Source: Microvirga soli (GTDB lineage Bacteria > Pseudomonadota > Alphaproteobacteria > Rhizobiales > Beijerinckiaceae). Taken from it: a stretch of DNA of 64,000 bases. The notes under the pieces were generated by a model. The model was not told where the DNA came from. It searched no databases and saw only the letters and a program-made list of their open reading frames with translations. The first letter of the stretch is position 1. Every line of letters begins with the position of its first letter. Location: positions 1-64,000 of the forward strand of contig NZ_JAERQE010000003.1 of assembly GCF_016734765.1 (NCBI RefSeq), given 5' to 3'. The position numbers and the translations under genes are program-made. Positions 43,299-52,449 of this stretch are shown one piece after another.

Positions 43299-43811
43299 AT
43301 GACCGACACTGTGCTTAAGAGGACTTCAGGGAAGCCGGAAAAGATCATGAAGACGGCGAATGCCAAGCCGGCTGCTGTGCAAGCCGCGCCGCCGCCTCTG
43401 CTGTCGGGCGGCAACCCTCAGATTGCGAAGGGATATGGCGATGCTCCCGTACAGGCCTATATCGCCGCCATGCCGGGCTGGAAGGCCGATGTCGGATGCC
43501 GCCTCGACGCGCTCATCACGCGCACCGTCCCCGGCGTGCACAAGGCCGTCAAATGGAACTCGCCGTTCTACGGCGTCGAATGTCAGGGGTGGTTCCTCGG
43601 AATCCACTGCTTCGCGAAGTACATCAAGGTGGCGTTCTTCCGTGGTGCCTCGCTGAGCCCTGTTCCTCCCGAAACATCCAAGCAGAAGGATGTGCGCTAT
43701 TTTCATATCCGAGAGGGCGACCGGCTCGATGAGGAGCAGTTCGCCGCCTGGGTGAAGCAGGCGAGCCAATTGCCCGGCGAGAGAATGCAAGGAGCCTGCC
43801 GCTCCGGGTAA
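43299..43811 (+). CDS. DUF1801 domain protein
   Basis: 170 aa. After a low-complexity Ala/Lys/Pro-rich N-terminus (about 1-45), the DUF1801 core follows: YIAAMPGWKADVGCRLDALITRTVPGVHKAVKWNSPFYG (about 54-92) and KYIKVAFFRGASLSPVPP (about 107-124). The fold resembles YdhG/frataxin-like small domains of unknown function. GAGG lies about 4 bases before the ATG. Confidence 0.85.
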   Translation: MTDTVLKRTSGKPEKIMKTANAKPAAVQAAPPPLLSGGNPQIAKGYGDAPVQAYIAAMPGWKADVGCRLDALITRTVPGVHKAVKWNSPFYGVECQGWFLGIHCFAKYIKVAFFRGASLSPVPPETSKQKDVRYFHIREGDRLDEEQFAAWVKQASQLPGERMQGACRSG

Positions 43812-43818
43812 GCAAGCC

Positions 43819-44928
43819 TTATAGCGGTGCCCGGGACGATGGCTGCTCGCCAGGTTCGATGCTCCCGGCCGTGTCCTCCTGTTTCGACAGAAGCGCCGGA
43901 ACGATACCGTCGGCGACGAGCGTGTGGAGCTGGCCGATATAGTTGTCCTCCCGTGAGGGCTCCGTCGGGTCGGAGGTCATGGTGATCGTCAATCCGAGAC
44001 TCGGGATCACATAGAGCATCTGCCCGCCGAAGCCCCACGCGTAATGGGCCGTGTGTCCGCGCATGTCGCGCATGAACCAGCCATAGCCATAACGGTCGCC
44101 GGTGAAGGGCGAGGACGTGCGCGGCGTCCACGATTCCCTGATCCAGTTCTCCGACACCACGCGCTTGCCGTCGATCATACCGCCCTGACGATACATTTCG
44201 CCGAAGCGGTGCAGCGCACGCGGCGAGAGCGCCATCTCGTTGCCGCCGAGATAGATGCCCTGCGGATCACGCGTCCATGGCGCGATGGTGATGTCGAGCG
44301 GCTCACCGAGCCACTCGCGGGCAAGCCCCAGCATGCTGCGCTTCGAGGCGCGCGTCAGCGCCGCCGAGAGCAGATGCGTGCTGCCCGTCGAATAGAGCAT
44401 GCGCCCGCCGGGCTCATCCACGAACGGCCGCGAGAGAGCGTCACGCACCCAGTTGCCGCTGCTGATCCAGGCGCCGTAGTTGCGGCCTGAGGTGCGCTCC
44501 AGCCCGGCCTGCATGGAGAGCAGATGCCCGATGGTGATCTGCCTGACGCGTGGGTCGGCATCAGACGGGATGCTCCGATCGAGGATCGACGCCACAGGCT
44601 GATCCACGCCCTGCAGAACCCCACGCTCGATGGCGATGCCCACAAGAGCCGACATGATGGTCTTGGAGGCGGACTTGATATTGGTCGGGCGATCCAGCCT
44701 CGCGCCGCCGGGCGCCTGCTCCGTCAAAACGGCTCCGTTATGGGTGACGATGAGCGAGCGGAGATTGGGCAGGCTCTTGGCGCGTTCGACCGTCTCTTCA
44801 ATTAGCCGGGCGTCGGGGGTGACCGGGGTCGGGGAGGCGGGTTGTGCCATCGCACTGACGCTGCCGGCGATTAGGAGCAGGAGCGACAATCCAGCTTTTC
44901 GGAAGCCGAGATGAAGACAAGAGGGCAT
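43819..44928 (-). CDS. Exported serine hydrolase, class C beta-lactamase fold
   Basis: 369 aa from the ATG at 44928. A signal peptide (about 1-28, ending VSAMAQ) precedes a beta-lactamase/D-Ala-D-Ala peptidase-like domain with the nucleophile motif S86-A-S-K89. A YSTGS stretch stands where YxN is expected, and a GHTAHYAWGFGG segment replaces the KTG-type third motif. This fits esterase/EstB-like or peptidase members rather than a true AmpC. The ribosome binding site is weak, so the start is uncertain. Confidence 0.85.
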   Translation of the reverse strand: MPSCLHLGFRKAGLSLLLLIAGSVSAMAQPASPTPVTPDARLIEETVERAKSLPNLRSLIVTHNGAVLTEQAPGGARLDRPTNIKSASKTIMSALVGIAIERGVLQGVDQPVASILDRSIPSDADPRVRQITIGHLLSMQAGLERTSGRNYGAWISSGNWVRDALSRPFVDEPGGRMLYSTGSTHLLSAALTRASKRSMLGLAREWLGEPLDITIAPWTRDPQGIYLGGNEMALSPRALHRFGEMYRQGGMIDGKRVVSENWIRESWTPRTSSPFTGDRYGYGWFMRDMRGHTAHYAWGFGGQMLYVIPSLGLTITMTSDPTEPSREDNYIGQLHTLVADGIVPALLSKQEDTAGSIEPGEQPSSRAPL

Positions 44929-45126
44929 GGTCAATTCGGATATCTCGTTACCGTCGGACAAAACCCGAGATGGGACCCCGTTCCTCATGCTCAACGCCGC
45001 CACACACCATTGTGAGTCGTGGCTATCCATGCACTTGGGCAGCCTCAGCCCTGCGCCTGCGACATTTGCGCTCCGGCCATCCATTCGCTATTTTGCAAAT
45101 ACTCTCGTAAATATAAGGCAATTCAC

Positions 45127-46401
45127 ATGTTGCAATCGTGGTTTACCCGGCCGCTCTGGCAGAGGGTCGCGGTGGGCTTTGCCCTCGGCATCATCGCGGG
45201 CGTCCTCGCCGGCGAGCAGGCAGCCGTCTGGTTCAAGCCGCTCGGCGACATCTACCTGAACCTGGTGCGGATGATCGTCATCCCGCTCGTGTTCTTCACC
45301 ATCACGTCCAGCGTGGCGAAGCTCGCGGAAGCCGGCAACGTGGCTCGCTTAGGCTTGCGCACCTTGTTCTGGTTCGTCGCCACCTCGGCTATCGCCGTTC
45401 TCGTCGGCATCGCGTTCGGCCATCTGATCGATCCAGGCCTTGGCCTGTCGAACCTGCCGCTCGGCGAGGTGAAGCCGCGCACGATTCCGACCCCGCTCGA
45501 GGTGCTGATCGGCATCGTGCCGACGAACCCGATCAAGGCGATGGCCGATACCAATGTGCTGCAGGTGCTTTTCTTCTCCGGCATCGTCGGCGCTGCCCTC
45601 GTGTCGCTCGGCGAGAAGACGGCTGGCATCCGGGGCCTCGTCGACCAGGGCGCCACGCTCGTGTTCCGCATCACCCGCTGGGTGCTGCAGCTCACGCCCA
45701 TCGGCACCTTCGGCCTCATCGCCTGGGTGGTCGGACGCTACGGCCTATCGTCGCTGCTGCCGCTGGGCAAGTTCATCGCGGCCATGTATCTCGCCTGCCT
45801 GTTCCACATCATCGTGGTCTATGGCGGTCTCCTGAAGCTGCACGGCCTGAAGGTCGGCCGCTTCTTCCGCGGCGCAGCGCCCGCGATGCAGATGGCCTTC
45901 GCGACCTCGTCGAGCCTCGCCACCCTGCCGATGTCCCTGCGCGTCGCGGTGGAGAAGCTCGGCGTGCCGCAGAGCTATGCGAGCTTCGCGGTGCCGCTCG
46001 GCGCCAACGTGAAGATGGACGGTTGTGGGGCGATCTATCCGGCTATCGCATCGATCTTCATCGCGCAGTATTTCGGCCTTGATCTGACTGTCACGCAATA
46101 TGTGCTCATCGGCCTCACGGCGGTTCTCGGTTCGCTCGGCACCGCCGGCGTGCCCGGCACATCCATCGTGATGCTCACGCTCACCTTGAGCACGGCTGGC
46201 CTGCCGCTGGAAGGCATCGGCTACATCGTCGCCATCGACCGCGTGGTCGACATGATGCGCACCATGACCAACGTCACTGGCCAGGTTCTCGTGCCCGTGC
46301 TCGTGGCGAAGGAGGAGGGCGTTCTCGATCAGGCGGTCTATGACGGCGCCATCGAAACGCGCACGCCTGCGAGAGAGACGGTTCTCGTCGCAGCCGAATA
46401 A
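45127..46401 (+). CDS. Dicarboxylate/amino acid:cation symporter (DAACS family)
   Basis: 424 aa. The family signatures are visible: the Ser-rich hairpin ATSSSLATLPMS (about 259-270), PLGANVKMDGCGAIYPA (about 291-307), GTAGVPGTSIVML (about 340-352) and DRVVDMMRTMTNVTG near the C-terminus. It imports C4-dicarboxylates or glutamate/aspartate with protons or sodium. The usual NMDGT motif reads KMDGC here, so substrate range may differ from DctA. AAGG lies 8 bases before the ATG at 45127; the frame opens earlier at 45019. Symbol withheld. Confidence 0.9.
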   Translation: MLQSWFTRPLWQRVAVGFALGIIAGVLAGEQAAVWFKPLGDIYLNLVRMIVIPLVFFTITSSVAKLAEAGNVARLGLRTLFWFVATSAIAVLVGIAFGHLIDPGLGLSNLPLGEVKPRTIPTPLEVLIGIVPTNPIKAMADTNVLQVLFFSGIVGAALVSLGEKTAGIRGLVDQGATLVFRITRWVLQLTPIGTFGLIAWVVGRYGLSSLLPLGKFIAAMYLACLFHIIVVYGGLLKLHGLKVGRFFRGAAPAMQMAFATSSSLATLPMSLRVAVEKLGVPQSYASFAVPLGANVKMDGCGAIYPAIASIFIAQYFGLDLTVTQYVLIGLTAVLGSLGTAGVPGTSIVMLTLTLSTAGLPLEGIGYIVAIDRVVDMMRTMTNVTGQVLVPVLVAKEEGVLDQAVYDGAIETRTPARETVLVAAE

Positions 46402-46422
46402 GAGATACGGCAACCGAGCAGC

Positions 46423-46451
46423 AAAAAGGCGGGCCGAAAGCCTGCCTTTTT
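46423..46451. terminator. Bidirectional terminator between the symporter and the CAP/RTX gene
   Basis: AAAAAGGCGGGC (46423-46434) pairs with GCCTGCCTTTTT (46440-46451) with one G-T pair. A-run and T-run flank the stem, so it can stop transcripts from both convergent genes. Confidence 0.85.
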
Positions 46452-46471
46452 CTTTGTCCAGAGAGGTGAGT

Positions 46472-47686
46472 TCAGAACAGGAAGTCGGAGACGCCGATCA
46501 GCGATAGCTTCACATTGAGCAGCGCGATCGACTGGCCGTCGGCCTTGATGATCACGTCGTCCATCTTGCCATCGCTGTCGCCGTTGCCTTGTGCGATGCT
46601 GAGTTCGCCGAAGCTCAAGCCACTGCCGCGCAGGTCGATGCGGTCGACGCCGTTCCTGAAGTCGGAGACCTTGTCCGCACCCCACTTGCCCGTGAAGCGG
46701 AAGGTGTCAGCATTGGTGCCGCCGCTCAGGATGTCGCTGCCCGCCCCGCCCGTCAGGATATCCTTGCCGTCGCCGCCATAGAGCTTGTCCTTTCCAGCTT
46801 CACCGAAGAGCCTGTCGGCCCCGGTGCCGCCATAAAGCTTGTCGTTGCCCGAACGGCCATAAAGCTTATCGTTGCCCGCCAGACCCTTGATGGTGTTGGC
46901 AGCCGAGGTGCCGGAGAGCGTCTCGCCCACTGCCGTGCCGCTGACCCCGCTGCTGCTCGTGGTGGTCGTGCCGCCTGTTGTCGGATCGATGAGGTCGAGC
47001 TTCACGTTCGCACTCCCGATGGTCACCTGCTTGGTGACAGGGGCATAGCCGCCTCCTGAGAACGTGACCGTATAGGTGCCGGCTGCGAGGGCCAGGTTGT
47101 AGCCGCCTGCGCTCCCCGTCGTGGTCGTGTATCTGGCGCCGCTCGCGCTGACGGCCGAAACGGTGACACCGCCGAGGCCTTCACCGATATCGTAGAATCG
47201 GTCGCCGTCCTTGTCGTCCAAGGTGACGCCGGTCAGGAAGACCTTGGTGCCCGAGCGGGCGAAGTTCTGCGTGACGAAGGCCGCGTCCCAAGTCATATAG
47301 CCGCCGGTCTGAAATCCGATGCCGGCTTCCTGGAAATTGCCGTTGAGGATGTTGGCCTTATGGCCTGCGCTGTTCATCAGGTTGGTGTGCAGGAGTTCCA
47401 CCTCGTCCTGCAGTCCTGTCGGTCCCCGGAGGCTCGCCCAGGCAATGTTCTCGCCTGAGGCATAGGCGCCGGTGAAGCTGTAGCCGGCCTTGACCATCCG
47501 CTGGTGCGGCAGCGAGCCGCCTAATCCCGTGTGGTTGAAGATATCGTTCGAGATCATCCAGTTGCTGTGCTGGTCCGCCGACTCGTTGAGATCCCCATTG
47601 AAGGCAAGCGGCTGGGCGCCGGTCTTGGCGCGCTCCCGATTCACCAGTTCGAGCATCAATTGCTCGTAGGACGTGGCCTGAGACAT
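46472..47686 (-). CDS. CAP-domain (SCP/PR-1-like) RTX secreted protein
   Basis: 404 aa, no signal peptide. The CAP domain spans about 1-145 with the cavity residues in SADQHSNWM, FNHTG, SGENIAWAS and SAGHKANILN. A beta-sandwich of the carboxypeptidase-regulatory/SdrD type follows (about 155-240, GLGGVTVSAVSASG...AGTYTVTFSG). RTX nonapeptides come next (about 265-340, GNDKLYGGTGADRL type), then a C-terminal DFLF end suited to type I secretion. The activity of bacterial CAP proteins is unknown. AAGGGG lies 6 bases before the ATG at 47686. Its leader resembles that of the RTX protease. Confidence 0.88.
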   Translation of the reverse strand: MSQATSYEQLMLELVNRERAKTGAQPLAFNGDLNESADQHSNWMISNDIFNHTGLGGSLPHQRMVKAGYSFTGAYASGENIAWASLRGPTGLQDEVELLHTNLMNSAGHKANILNGNFQEAGIGFQTGGYMTWDAAFVTQNFARSGTKVFLTGVTLDDKDGDRFYDIGEGLGGVTVSAVSASGARYTTTTGSAGGYNLALAAGTYTVTFSGGGYAPVTKQVTIGSANVKLDLIDPTTGGTTTTSSSGVSGTAVGETLSGTSAANTIKGLAGNDKLYGRSGNDKLYGGTGADRLFGEAGKDKLYGGDGKDILTGGAGSDILSGGTNADTFRFTGKWGADKVSDFRNGVDRIDLRGSGLSFGELSIAQGNGDSDGKMDDVIIKADGQSIALLNVKLSLIGVSDFLF

Positions 47687-47701
47687 GAAACACCCCTTGC
47701 T

Positions 47702-47739
47702 CAAAAATCATTGTCCCGGTTGCCGGGCTTATTGCTTGG
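47702..47739 (-). promoter_or_regulatory. Conserved leader of RTX secreted-protein genes, copy 2
   Basis: Minus strand, 5' to 3': CCAAGC (47739-47734), ATAAGC (47732-47727) and CAATGATTTTTG (47713-47702), then AGCA and the start codon 15 bases on. It matches the leader of the RTX protease gene at 38777-38825. A CCCGGCAACCGGG hairpin sits between the second and third elements only in this copy. Confidence 0.45.
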
Positions 47740-47961
47740 TTTTGGTCATTAGAGTTCAAATGGGAAAAAGTTGTGACCGATGCGATACTTTGTTGCATTA
47801 ATGGCAGTATCTGACCGGAATAGGAGCCTTGTCCCGCCTGCACTGTAGCCCTGGAATGCAGGATCGGCAGGAGATCGGCATCCGGTTCTGGGCTATAGGA
47901 GGATCGGAAACGCCGCAGAAGGCCCGAGACTCAGGCTTGGTCCGATAACAAAGAACATCTG

Positions 47962-49182
47962 ATGGACACCAAAACACCCGCCATGCCTACAGCATCCCTC
48001 CAGACCTCGGCCGAGAGGGTTGCGGTGCCCATCCTGGCCGCCATCAGCGTGTCGCACCTGCTGAACGACCTGATCCAGTCGCTGCTTCCGGCAATCTACC
48101 CCATCCTGAAGGACAATTACCGTCTCGACTTCGGCCAGATCGGCCTGTTGACGCTCACCTTCCAGATGAGCGCGTCTCTGCTGCAGCCGCTGGTCGGCAC
48201 GTTCACGGACCGCAAGCCGCAGCCCTTCTCCCTCGTGGTCGGCATGGGCTTCACCCTCATCGGCCTGCTGACGCTCTCGCAGGCCCATTCCTATCCGATG
48301 CTGCTTCTGGGGGCTGCGCTCGTCGGCATGGGTTCCTCGGTGTTCCATCCGGAATCCTCCCGCGTCGCCCGCATGGCATCGGGCGGACATCACGGGTTGG
48401 CCCAATCGGTGTTCCAGGTCGGCGGCAATGCGGGCACGGCGCTGGGGCCGCTCTTGGCCGCCTTCATCGTCGTGCCATTCGGGCAGGGCAGCATTGCCTG
48501 GTTCTCCGCTGTCGCCCTGCTGGCCATGCTGATCCTGTCCGCGGTCGGGCGCTGGTATCGGGACAAGCTGGTGGAGATGAGGACAAAGCCGAAAGCGGCA
48601 CCCAAGACCTCGCCTGTTTCGCGCCGGCGCATTGCCGTATCGATCACGATCCTGATGCTGCTGGTCTTCTCGAAGAACTTCTACATGGCCGGGCTCACCA
48701 GCTATTACACCTTCTACCTGATCGCGAAGTTTCAGGTGTCGGTGCAGGATGCGCAGATCTACCTGTTCATCTTCCTCGGCGCGGTGGCGGCCGGCACGCT
48801 GCTCGGCGGCCCGGTCGGTGATAGGATCGGACGGCGCTACGTGATCTGGATCTCGATCCTCGGCGTGCTGCCGTTCACGCTCCTGCTGCCCTATGCCAGC
48901 CTGTTCTGGACCGCAGTGCTGAGCGTCATCATCGGCATCGTGCTCGCCTCCGCGTTCTCGGCCATCCTCGTCTATGCGACCGAGCTCGTGCCTGGCCGCG
49001 TCGGCATGATGGCCGGCCTGTTCTTCGGCCTGTCCTTCGGCATGGGGGGCCTGGGCGCTGCGGCCCTGGGATACCTCGCGGACATGACGAGCATCGAAAC
49101 CGTCTACAAGGTCTGCTCGTTCCTGCCGGCCATCGGGCTGCTTGCCTACTTCCTGCCGAAGATCGAGAAAGCGCGCGCTTGA
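47962..49182 (+). CDS. fsr: MFS exporter of the fosmidomycin-resistance type
   Basis: 406 aa with twelve predicted helices. The stretch HLLNDLIQSLLPAIYPILKDNY (about 32-53), GMGSSVFHPESSRVARMASGGHHGLAQSVFQVGGNAG (about 126-162, with the FHPE motif) and SRxxYMAGLTSYYTF-like segment (here KNFYMAGLTSYYTFYL) are characteristic of Fsr-type transporters. They export fosmidomycin or related compounds; the natural substrate is unknown. It is a single gene. Confidence 0.88.
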   Translation: MDTKTPAMPTASLQTSAERVAVPILAAISVSHLLNDLIQSLLPAIYPILKDNYRLDFGQIGLLTLTFQMSASLLQPLVGTFTDRKPQPFSLVVGMGFTLIGLLTLSQAHSYPMLLLGAALVGMGSSVFHPESSRVARMASGGHHGLAQSVFQVGGNAGTALGPLLAAFIVVPFGQGSIAWFSAVALLAMLILSAVGRWYRDKLVEMRTKPKAAPKTSPVSRRRIAVSITILMLLVFSKNFYMAGLTSYYTFYLIAKFQVSVQDAQIYLFIFLGAVAAGTLLGGPVGDRIGRRYVIWISILGVLPFTLLLPYASLFWTAVLSVIIGIVLASAFSAILVYATELVPGRVGMMAGLFFGLSFGMGGLGAAALGYLADMTSIETVYKVCSFLPAIGLLAYFLPKIEKARA

Positions 49183-49198
49183 TTTGAAGTCAGCCCTG

Positions 49199-49963
49199 TC
49201 ACAGCAGGGCTGCCCTCGCGGCGTTCTCAAGCGCCTTCATCATCATCCGATAAGGACCCGGTCCATGGCTGACGCGGGCGACGCCGAGCTCTGCGAGGCG
49301 CGCAGCCGAGGGCGCCGATGAGCTCGCCATGATGTTGACCGGCAGAGGCGAGCCTTCGACGATACGGGCGATCAAGGTCTCGTCGACGAGGCCCGGCACG
49401 AAGAAGCCGTCGGCGCCGGCATCGGCATAGGCTCGGCCGCGTTCGAGCGCCTCCGCAACGAGTCCCTCATGGGCATCGGCCGGAGCGATGAGAAACACGT
49501 CGGTGCGCGCATTGAGGAAGGCGGGAATGCTCAAGCGTTCGGCTGCCTGCCGCGCACCCTTGAGCCGCGCCGCTTGTTCGGAGATCGCACGCAAAGGCCC
49601 GGTCTCACGCGCGCTGTCCTCGAGATTGCAGCCGATGGCACCCGCCTGCAGCGCGCGGGCAACGGTTGAGCCAACCTCATCAGGATTCGCGCCGTAGCCG
49701 CTCTCCAGATCGATGGTCACCGGGAGATCGGTGGCGGCCGTGATGCGTTCCAGATTGGTCAGCGCGAGATCGAAGGGCATATGCTCGCCGTCCTCGAAGC
49801 CATGCGCGGCAGCAACCGACCAGCTGCCGGTCGCGAGCGCTTTCGCGCCGCTTGCCGCTACGGCTTTCGCGGTGCCCGCGTCCCAGACGTTGAACAGGAT
49901 GATCGGATTGCCCGGAACGTGGAGTGCCTTGAACGTCTGGGCTTTTGTGACTTGATCGGACAT
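49199..49963 (-). CDS. Isocitrate lyase/PEP mutase family enzyme
   Basis: 254 aa. The PEP-mutase/ICL TIM barrel is visible: NPIILFNVWDAGTAKAVAASGAKALATGSWSVA (about 18-50), DLPVTIDLESGYG (about 78-90, metal-binding Asp/Glu), GAIGCNLEDS (about 107-116) and ARTDVFL (about 147-153). The small family includes phosphonopyruvate hydrolases and 2-methylisocitrate-type lyases; the substrate cannot be decided here. It follows ada by 8 bases on the same strand, so it is probably co-transcribed. Confidence 0.88.
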   Translation of the reverse strand: MSDQVTKAQTFKALHVPGNPIILFNVWDAGTAKAVAASGAKALATGSWSVAAAHGFEDGEHMPFDLALTNLERITAATDLPVTIDLESGYGANPDEVGSTVARALQAGAIGCNLEDSARETGPLRAISEQAARLKGARQAAERLSIPAFLNARTDVFLIAPADAHEGLVAEALERGRAYADAGADGFFVPGLVDETLIARIVEGSPLPVNIMASSSAPSAARLAELGVARVSHGPGPYRMMMKALENAARAALL

Positions 49964-49971
49964 CTCTCACC

Positions 49972-51033
49972 TCAGGTCTGCGATTCTGATGTCGTCATGC
50001 GCTGCTCGTGATTCAGCAGCCATTGCTTGCGCCAGATCTTGCCGCCGTAACCAGTCATCGAGCCATCGGCGCCGATCACCCGATGACAGGGGATGATGAT
50101 CGCCACCTGATTGGCACCGTTCGCCCTGGCCACCGCCCGCACTGCGCTGGGGCGGTCCATTCCATGGGCGAGCGCACCATAGCTGCGTGTCTGGCCGACT
50201 GGGATCTGTTGCAAAGCATCCCAGACGCTCGCCTCAAAAGCCGTGCCCTTCTGGACGATAGGTACGGTGAATGCCGTCAGCTGCCCTGAGAAATATCGCT
50301 CCAGCTCACCGGCAAGAATGTCGAGCATCGGGTGATGCCCGAAGCGGATCGGCCCGACACGCTCGCGCAACCGCTTGATCTCGTTGGGAAGCGCCTTCCG
50401 TTCGGCGAATTCGAGGAGGTGGACGCCCGCATCGTCCACGACGGCCAGCATGGCGCCTATGGGGGTGTCGAGCCATTGTGCCGTGAGGATCTGGTGTGCT
50501 GTCATGCGGGTCGGCGCATCGCCGATGAGCCTGCTGATGGCCTCGCGAAAACCGCTTCCGGATTCGTAGCCGGCATCGAGCTGCGCATCCATCACCGAGC
50601 CCCCCTGCTGCAGGGTGCCGACCGCAAGCCCCAGCCGCTGCGACCGGGCATATTGCACGAAGGTGACGCCGTATTCGCGCTGGAAGGCGCGGCGCACGGT
50701 CGAGGGATCATAGCCCAGCGCCTTCAGGTCTTCCGCGCTCCATCGCCTGTCGGGCTCAGCCTTGATCCGGTCTTTCAGCGTATGGAGGGCCCCGCTCGCA
50801 GGCGGCTTGATGTCGAGGGGCTTGCAGCGCAGGCATGCGCGAAAGCCCGCTTCCTGGGCGGTGTCCCGGCAGGCGAAGAACACGACATTCGTGCGCTTCG
50901 GCTTGCGGGCCGGGCAGGTGAGCCGGCAGAAGATTCCGGTCGTCTTTACGCCCACATAGGCGAACCCTTCGTAGGAGGGGTCTCGGGCTATCAGCGCCGC
51001 AAAGAGGGTGTCGTCGTCACGAGGCATTGGCAT
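49972..51033 (-). CDS. ada: Ada: bifunctional methylated-DNA repair protein and activator
   Basis: 353 aa with all Ada parts. The N-terminal zinc/methyl-sensing domain has four Cys (36, 40, 67, 70), of which Cys36 takes the methyl group from phosphotriesters. An AraC-type helix-turn-helix follows (about 85-180), then the O6-methylguanine methyltransferase domain with the acceptor Cys316 in IPCHRV. Methylation at the N-terminal site should convert it into an activator of its own operon, here ada plus the PEP-mutase-like gene. Confidence 0.95.
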   Translation of the reverse strand: MPMPRDDDTLFAALIARDPSYEGFAYVGVKTTGIFCRLTCPARKPKRTNVVFFACRDTAQEAGFRACLRCKPLDIKPPASGALHTLKDRIKAEPDRRWSAEDLKALGYDPSTVRRAFQREYGVTFVQYARSQRLGLAVGTLQQGGSVMDAQLDAGYESGSGFREAISRLIGDAPTRMTAHQILTAQWLDTPIGAMLAVVDDAGVHLLEFAERKALPNEIKRLRERVGPIRFGHHPMLDILAGELERYFSGQLTAFTVPIVQKGTAFEASVWDALQQIPVGQTRSYGALAHGMDRPSAVRAVARANGANQVAIIIPCHRVIGADGSMTGYGGKIWRKQWLLNHEQRMTTSESQT

Positions 51034-51109
51034 GACGATGTTTTAGCGCAGATTCCGGATCCGTGTCGCCGGAAACGAGGCGTGTATTTTTCTCTCCGTC
51101 GTTGCTGCC

Positions 51110-52444
51110 TCAGTGGGCCTGTGCCGTTGAGACGGTCACGCTCAACCGCATGTCCGGGTGAATGCCGCAGATCACGTCGTATTGCCCCGGCTGATCGAAC
51201 CCGATGGTCACCGTATCGCCAGGATTCTGGGCATCCGAATTGAAGCTCTTGGCCGGCCCGTCCACTCGGACATTGTGCACGCGGGTATCGTCGTTGAGGA
51301 TACGCAGGGCCTCGCCCACCTTCATGAGGATTGCACCGGGCGAAAACCGGCGATCCTTCTGGCTGACCGTGGAAGCTGCGACGGCGTCTGCGTTCGTGCC
51401 CCAGGCTATCGTCTTCGCAGGAAGGTTCGCAGGCCGTGGGGGATCGTCGCTGGACAGGGTGTTCAGAAACGCCACCAGCTGCGCCCGCTCCGTCGCGCTG
51501 AGTTCGATCTCCTTCGGCAGATCGGCCGAGAGGGTGGGACGCTTCACGATGCGATCCGCATAATGATCGACCACATCCTCGAAGGTGGTGAGCGAGCCGT
51601 CATGCATGTAGGGCGCGCTCCACACGCGCTCGCGCAGACTCGGTGTCTTGAAGGCGTGATCGGCCGCTGGCACGCCCAGCACCGGCCCACGTCCCTTGTC
51701 GGTGCTCGGAAGGCCGATGTCGTGGAAAGCCTCGTCGGTGAAGCGCCAGCCCTGATGACAGGCGACGCAGCCCGCCTTGCCGACGAAGAGGGAGAAGCCT
51801 GCCAGCTCCTCTGGCTCCAGCGCCTTGTCCTCGCCCTTCACCCAGCGGTCGAAGCGTGTTTCCGGCGAGACGAGGGTTCGTTGAAAGGCCGCGAGGGCCT
51901 TTGCCAGATTGCCCTGCGTGACGGTAGGATCCTCCGGGAAGGCTGCGGAAAAATCCTTCCGCATTCGGGCATCGGAAGCAAGGGACTGCAGGGCTGTCTG
52001 CAGGTTGCCCGCCATCTCGCGCTCATTCTCGATCGGAACCATTGCCTGGGTCTCGAGGCTCGAGGCTCGTCCGTCCCAGAAGAACGACAGGCCCCAGGCG
52101 AGATTCCACAACGCTGGCGTCCGGCGGTCGAGAGGCTGCCCATCATGACCGACATGCCGGTCAACGCCGTCGGAGAAGGATAGATCGGACTGATGACAGG
52201 TCGAACAGGCGGTCATGCCATCGCCCGACAGGCGGGTGTCATCGAACAATCTCGCTCCGAGCGCCACTTTCTCCGTCGTGGTCGGATTGTCCGGCGGTGT
52301 CGGCGTGTGATCGGGACGCGCAAAAACCTCGCGCCAGTGCGCGGCATCGAGCGGAGCAGGCCTGTCGGCTGCTCCGCTCACAAGACCTGCGAGCACGAGG
52401 CTCGCAAGCACACGACCGGTCCTGGCAAGACCTTCGCGCATCAT
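51110..52444 (-). CDS. Di-heme cytochrome c peroxidase fused to a C-terminal cupredoxin
   Basis: 444 aa. A signal peptide (about 1-26) is followed by two c-type heme sites, C80xxCH84 (ACSTCH) and C226xxCH230 (GCVACH), in the bacterial CcpA/MauG-like arrangement (residues 40-335). A linker leads to a ~75-residue cupredoxin-like unit (about 370-440) with candidate copper ligands His390, Cys426, His429 and Met432 (VICGIHPDM). CcPs reduce hydrogen peroxide with electrons from small c cytochromes or cupredoxins, so the fused copper domain may be the electron donor. It is 5 bases after an unknown secreted-protein gene and divergent from an iron-dioxygenase gene, with an iron-box-like palindrome upstream of the operon. 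Confidence 0.88.
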   Translation of the reverse strand: MMREGLARTGRVLASLVLAGLVSGAADRPAPLDAAHWREVFARPDHTPTPPDNPTTTEKVALGARLFDDTRLSGDGMTACSTCHQSDLSFSDGVDRHVGHDGQPLDRRTPALWNLAWGLSFFWDGRASSLETQAMVPIENEREMAGNLQTALQSLASDARMRKDFSAAFPEDPTVTQGNLAKALAAFQRTLVSPETRFDRWVKGEDKALEPEELAGFSLFVGKAGCVACHQGWRFTDEAFHDIGLPSTDKGRGPVLGVPAADHAFKTPSLRERVWSAPYMHDGSLTTFEDVVDHYADRIVKRPTLSADLPKEIELSATERAQLVAFLNTLSSDDPPRPANLPAKTIAWGTNADAVAASTVSQKDRRFSPGAILMKVGEALRILNDDTRVHNVRVDGPAKSFNSDAQNPGDTVTIGFDQPGQYDVICGIHPDMRLSVTVSTAQAH

Positions 52445-52449
52445 CGATC

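Noticed and set aside
47893-49230. 445-codon minus-strand frame opposite the fosmidomycin-type exporter
   Set aside because: Composition dominated by Gln, Arg, Asp, Glu and His, with no family pattern; the transporter on the other strand is unmistakable.
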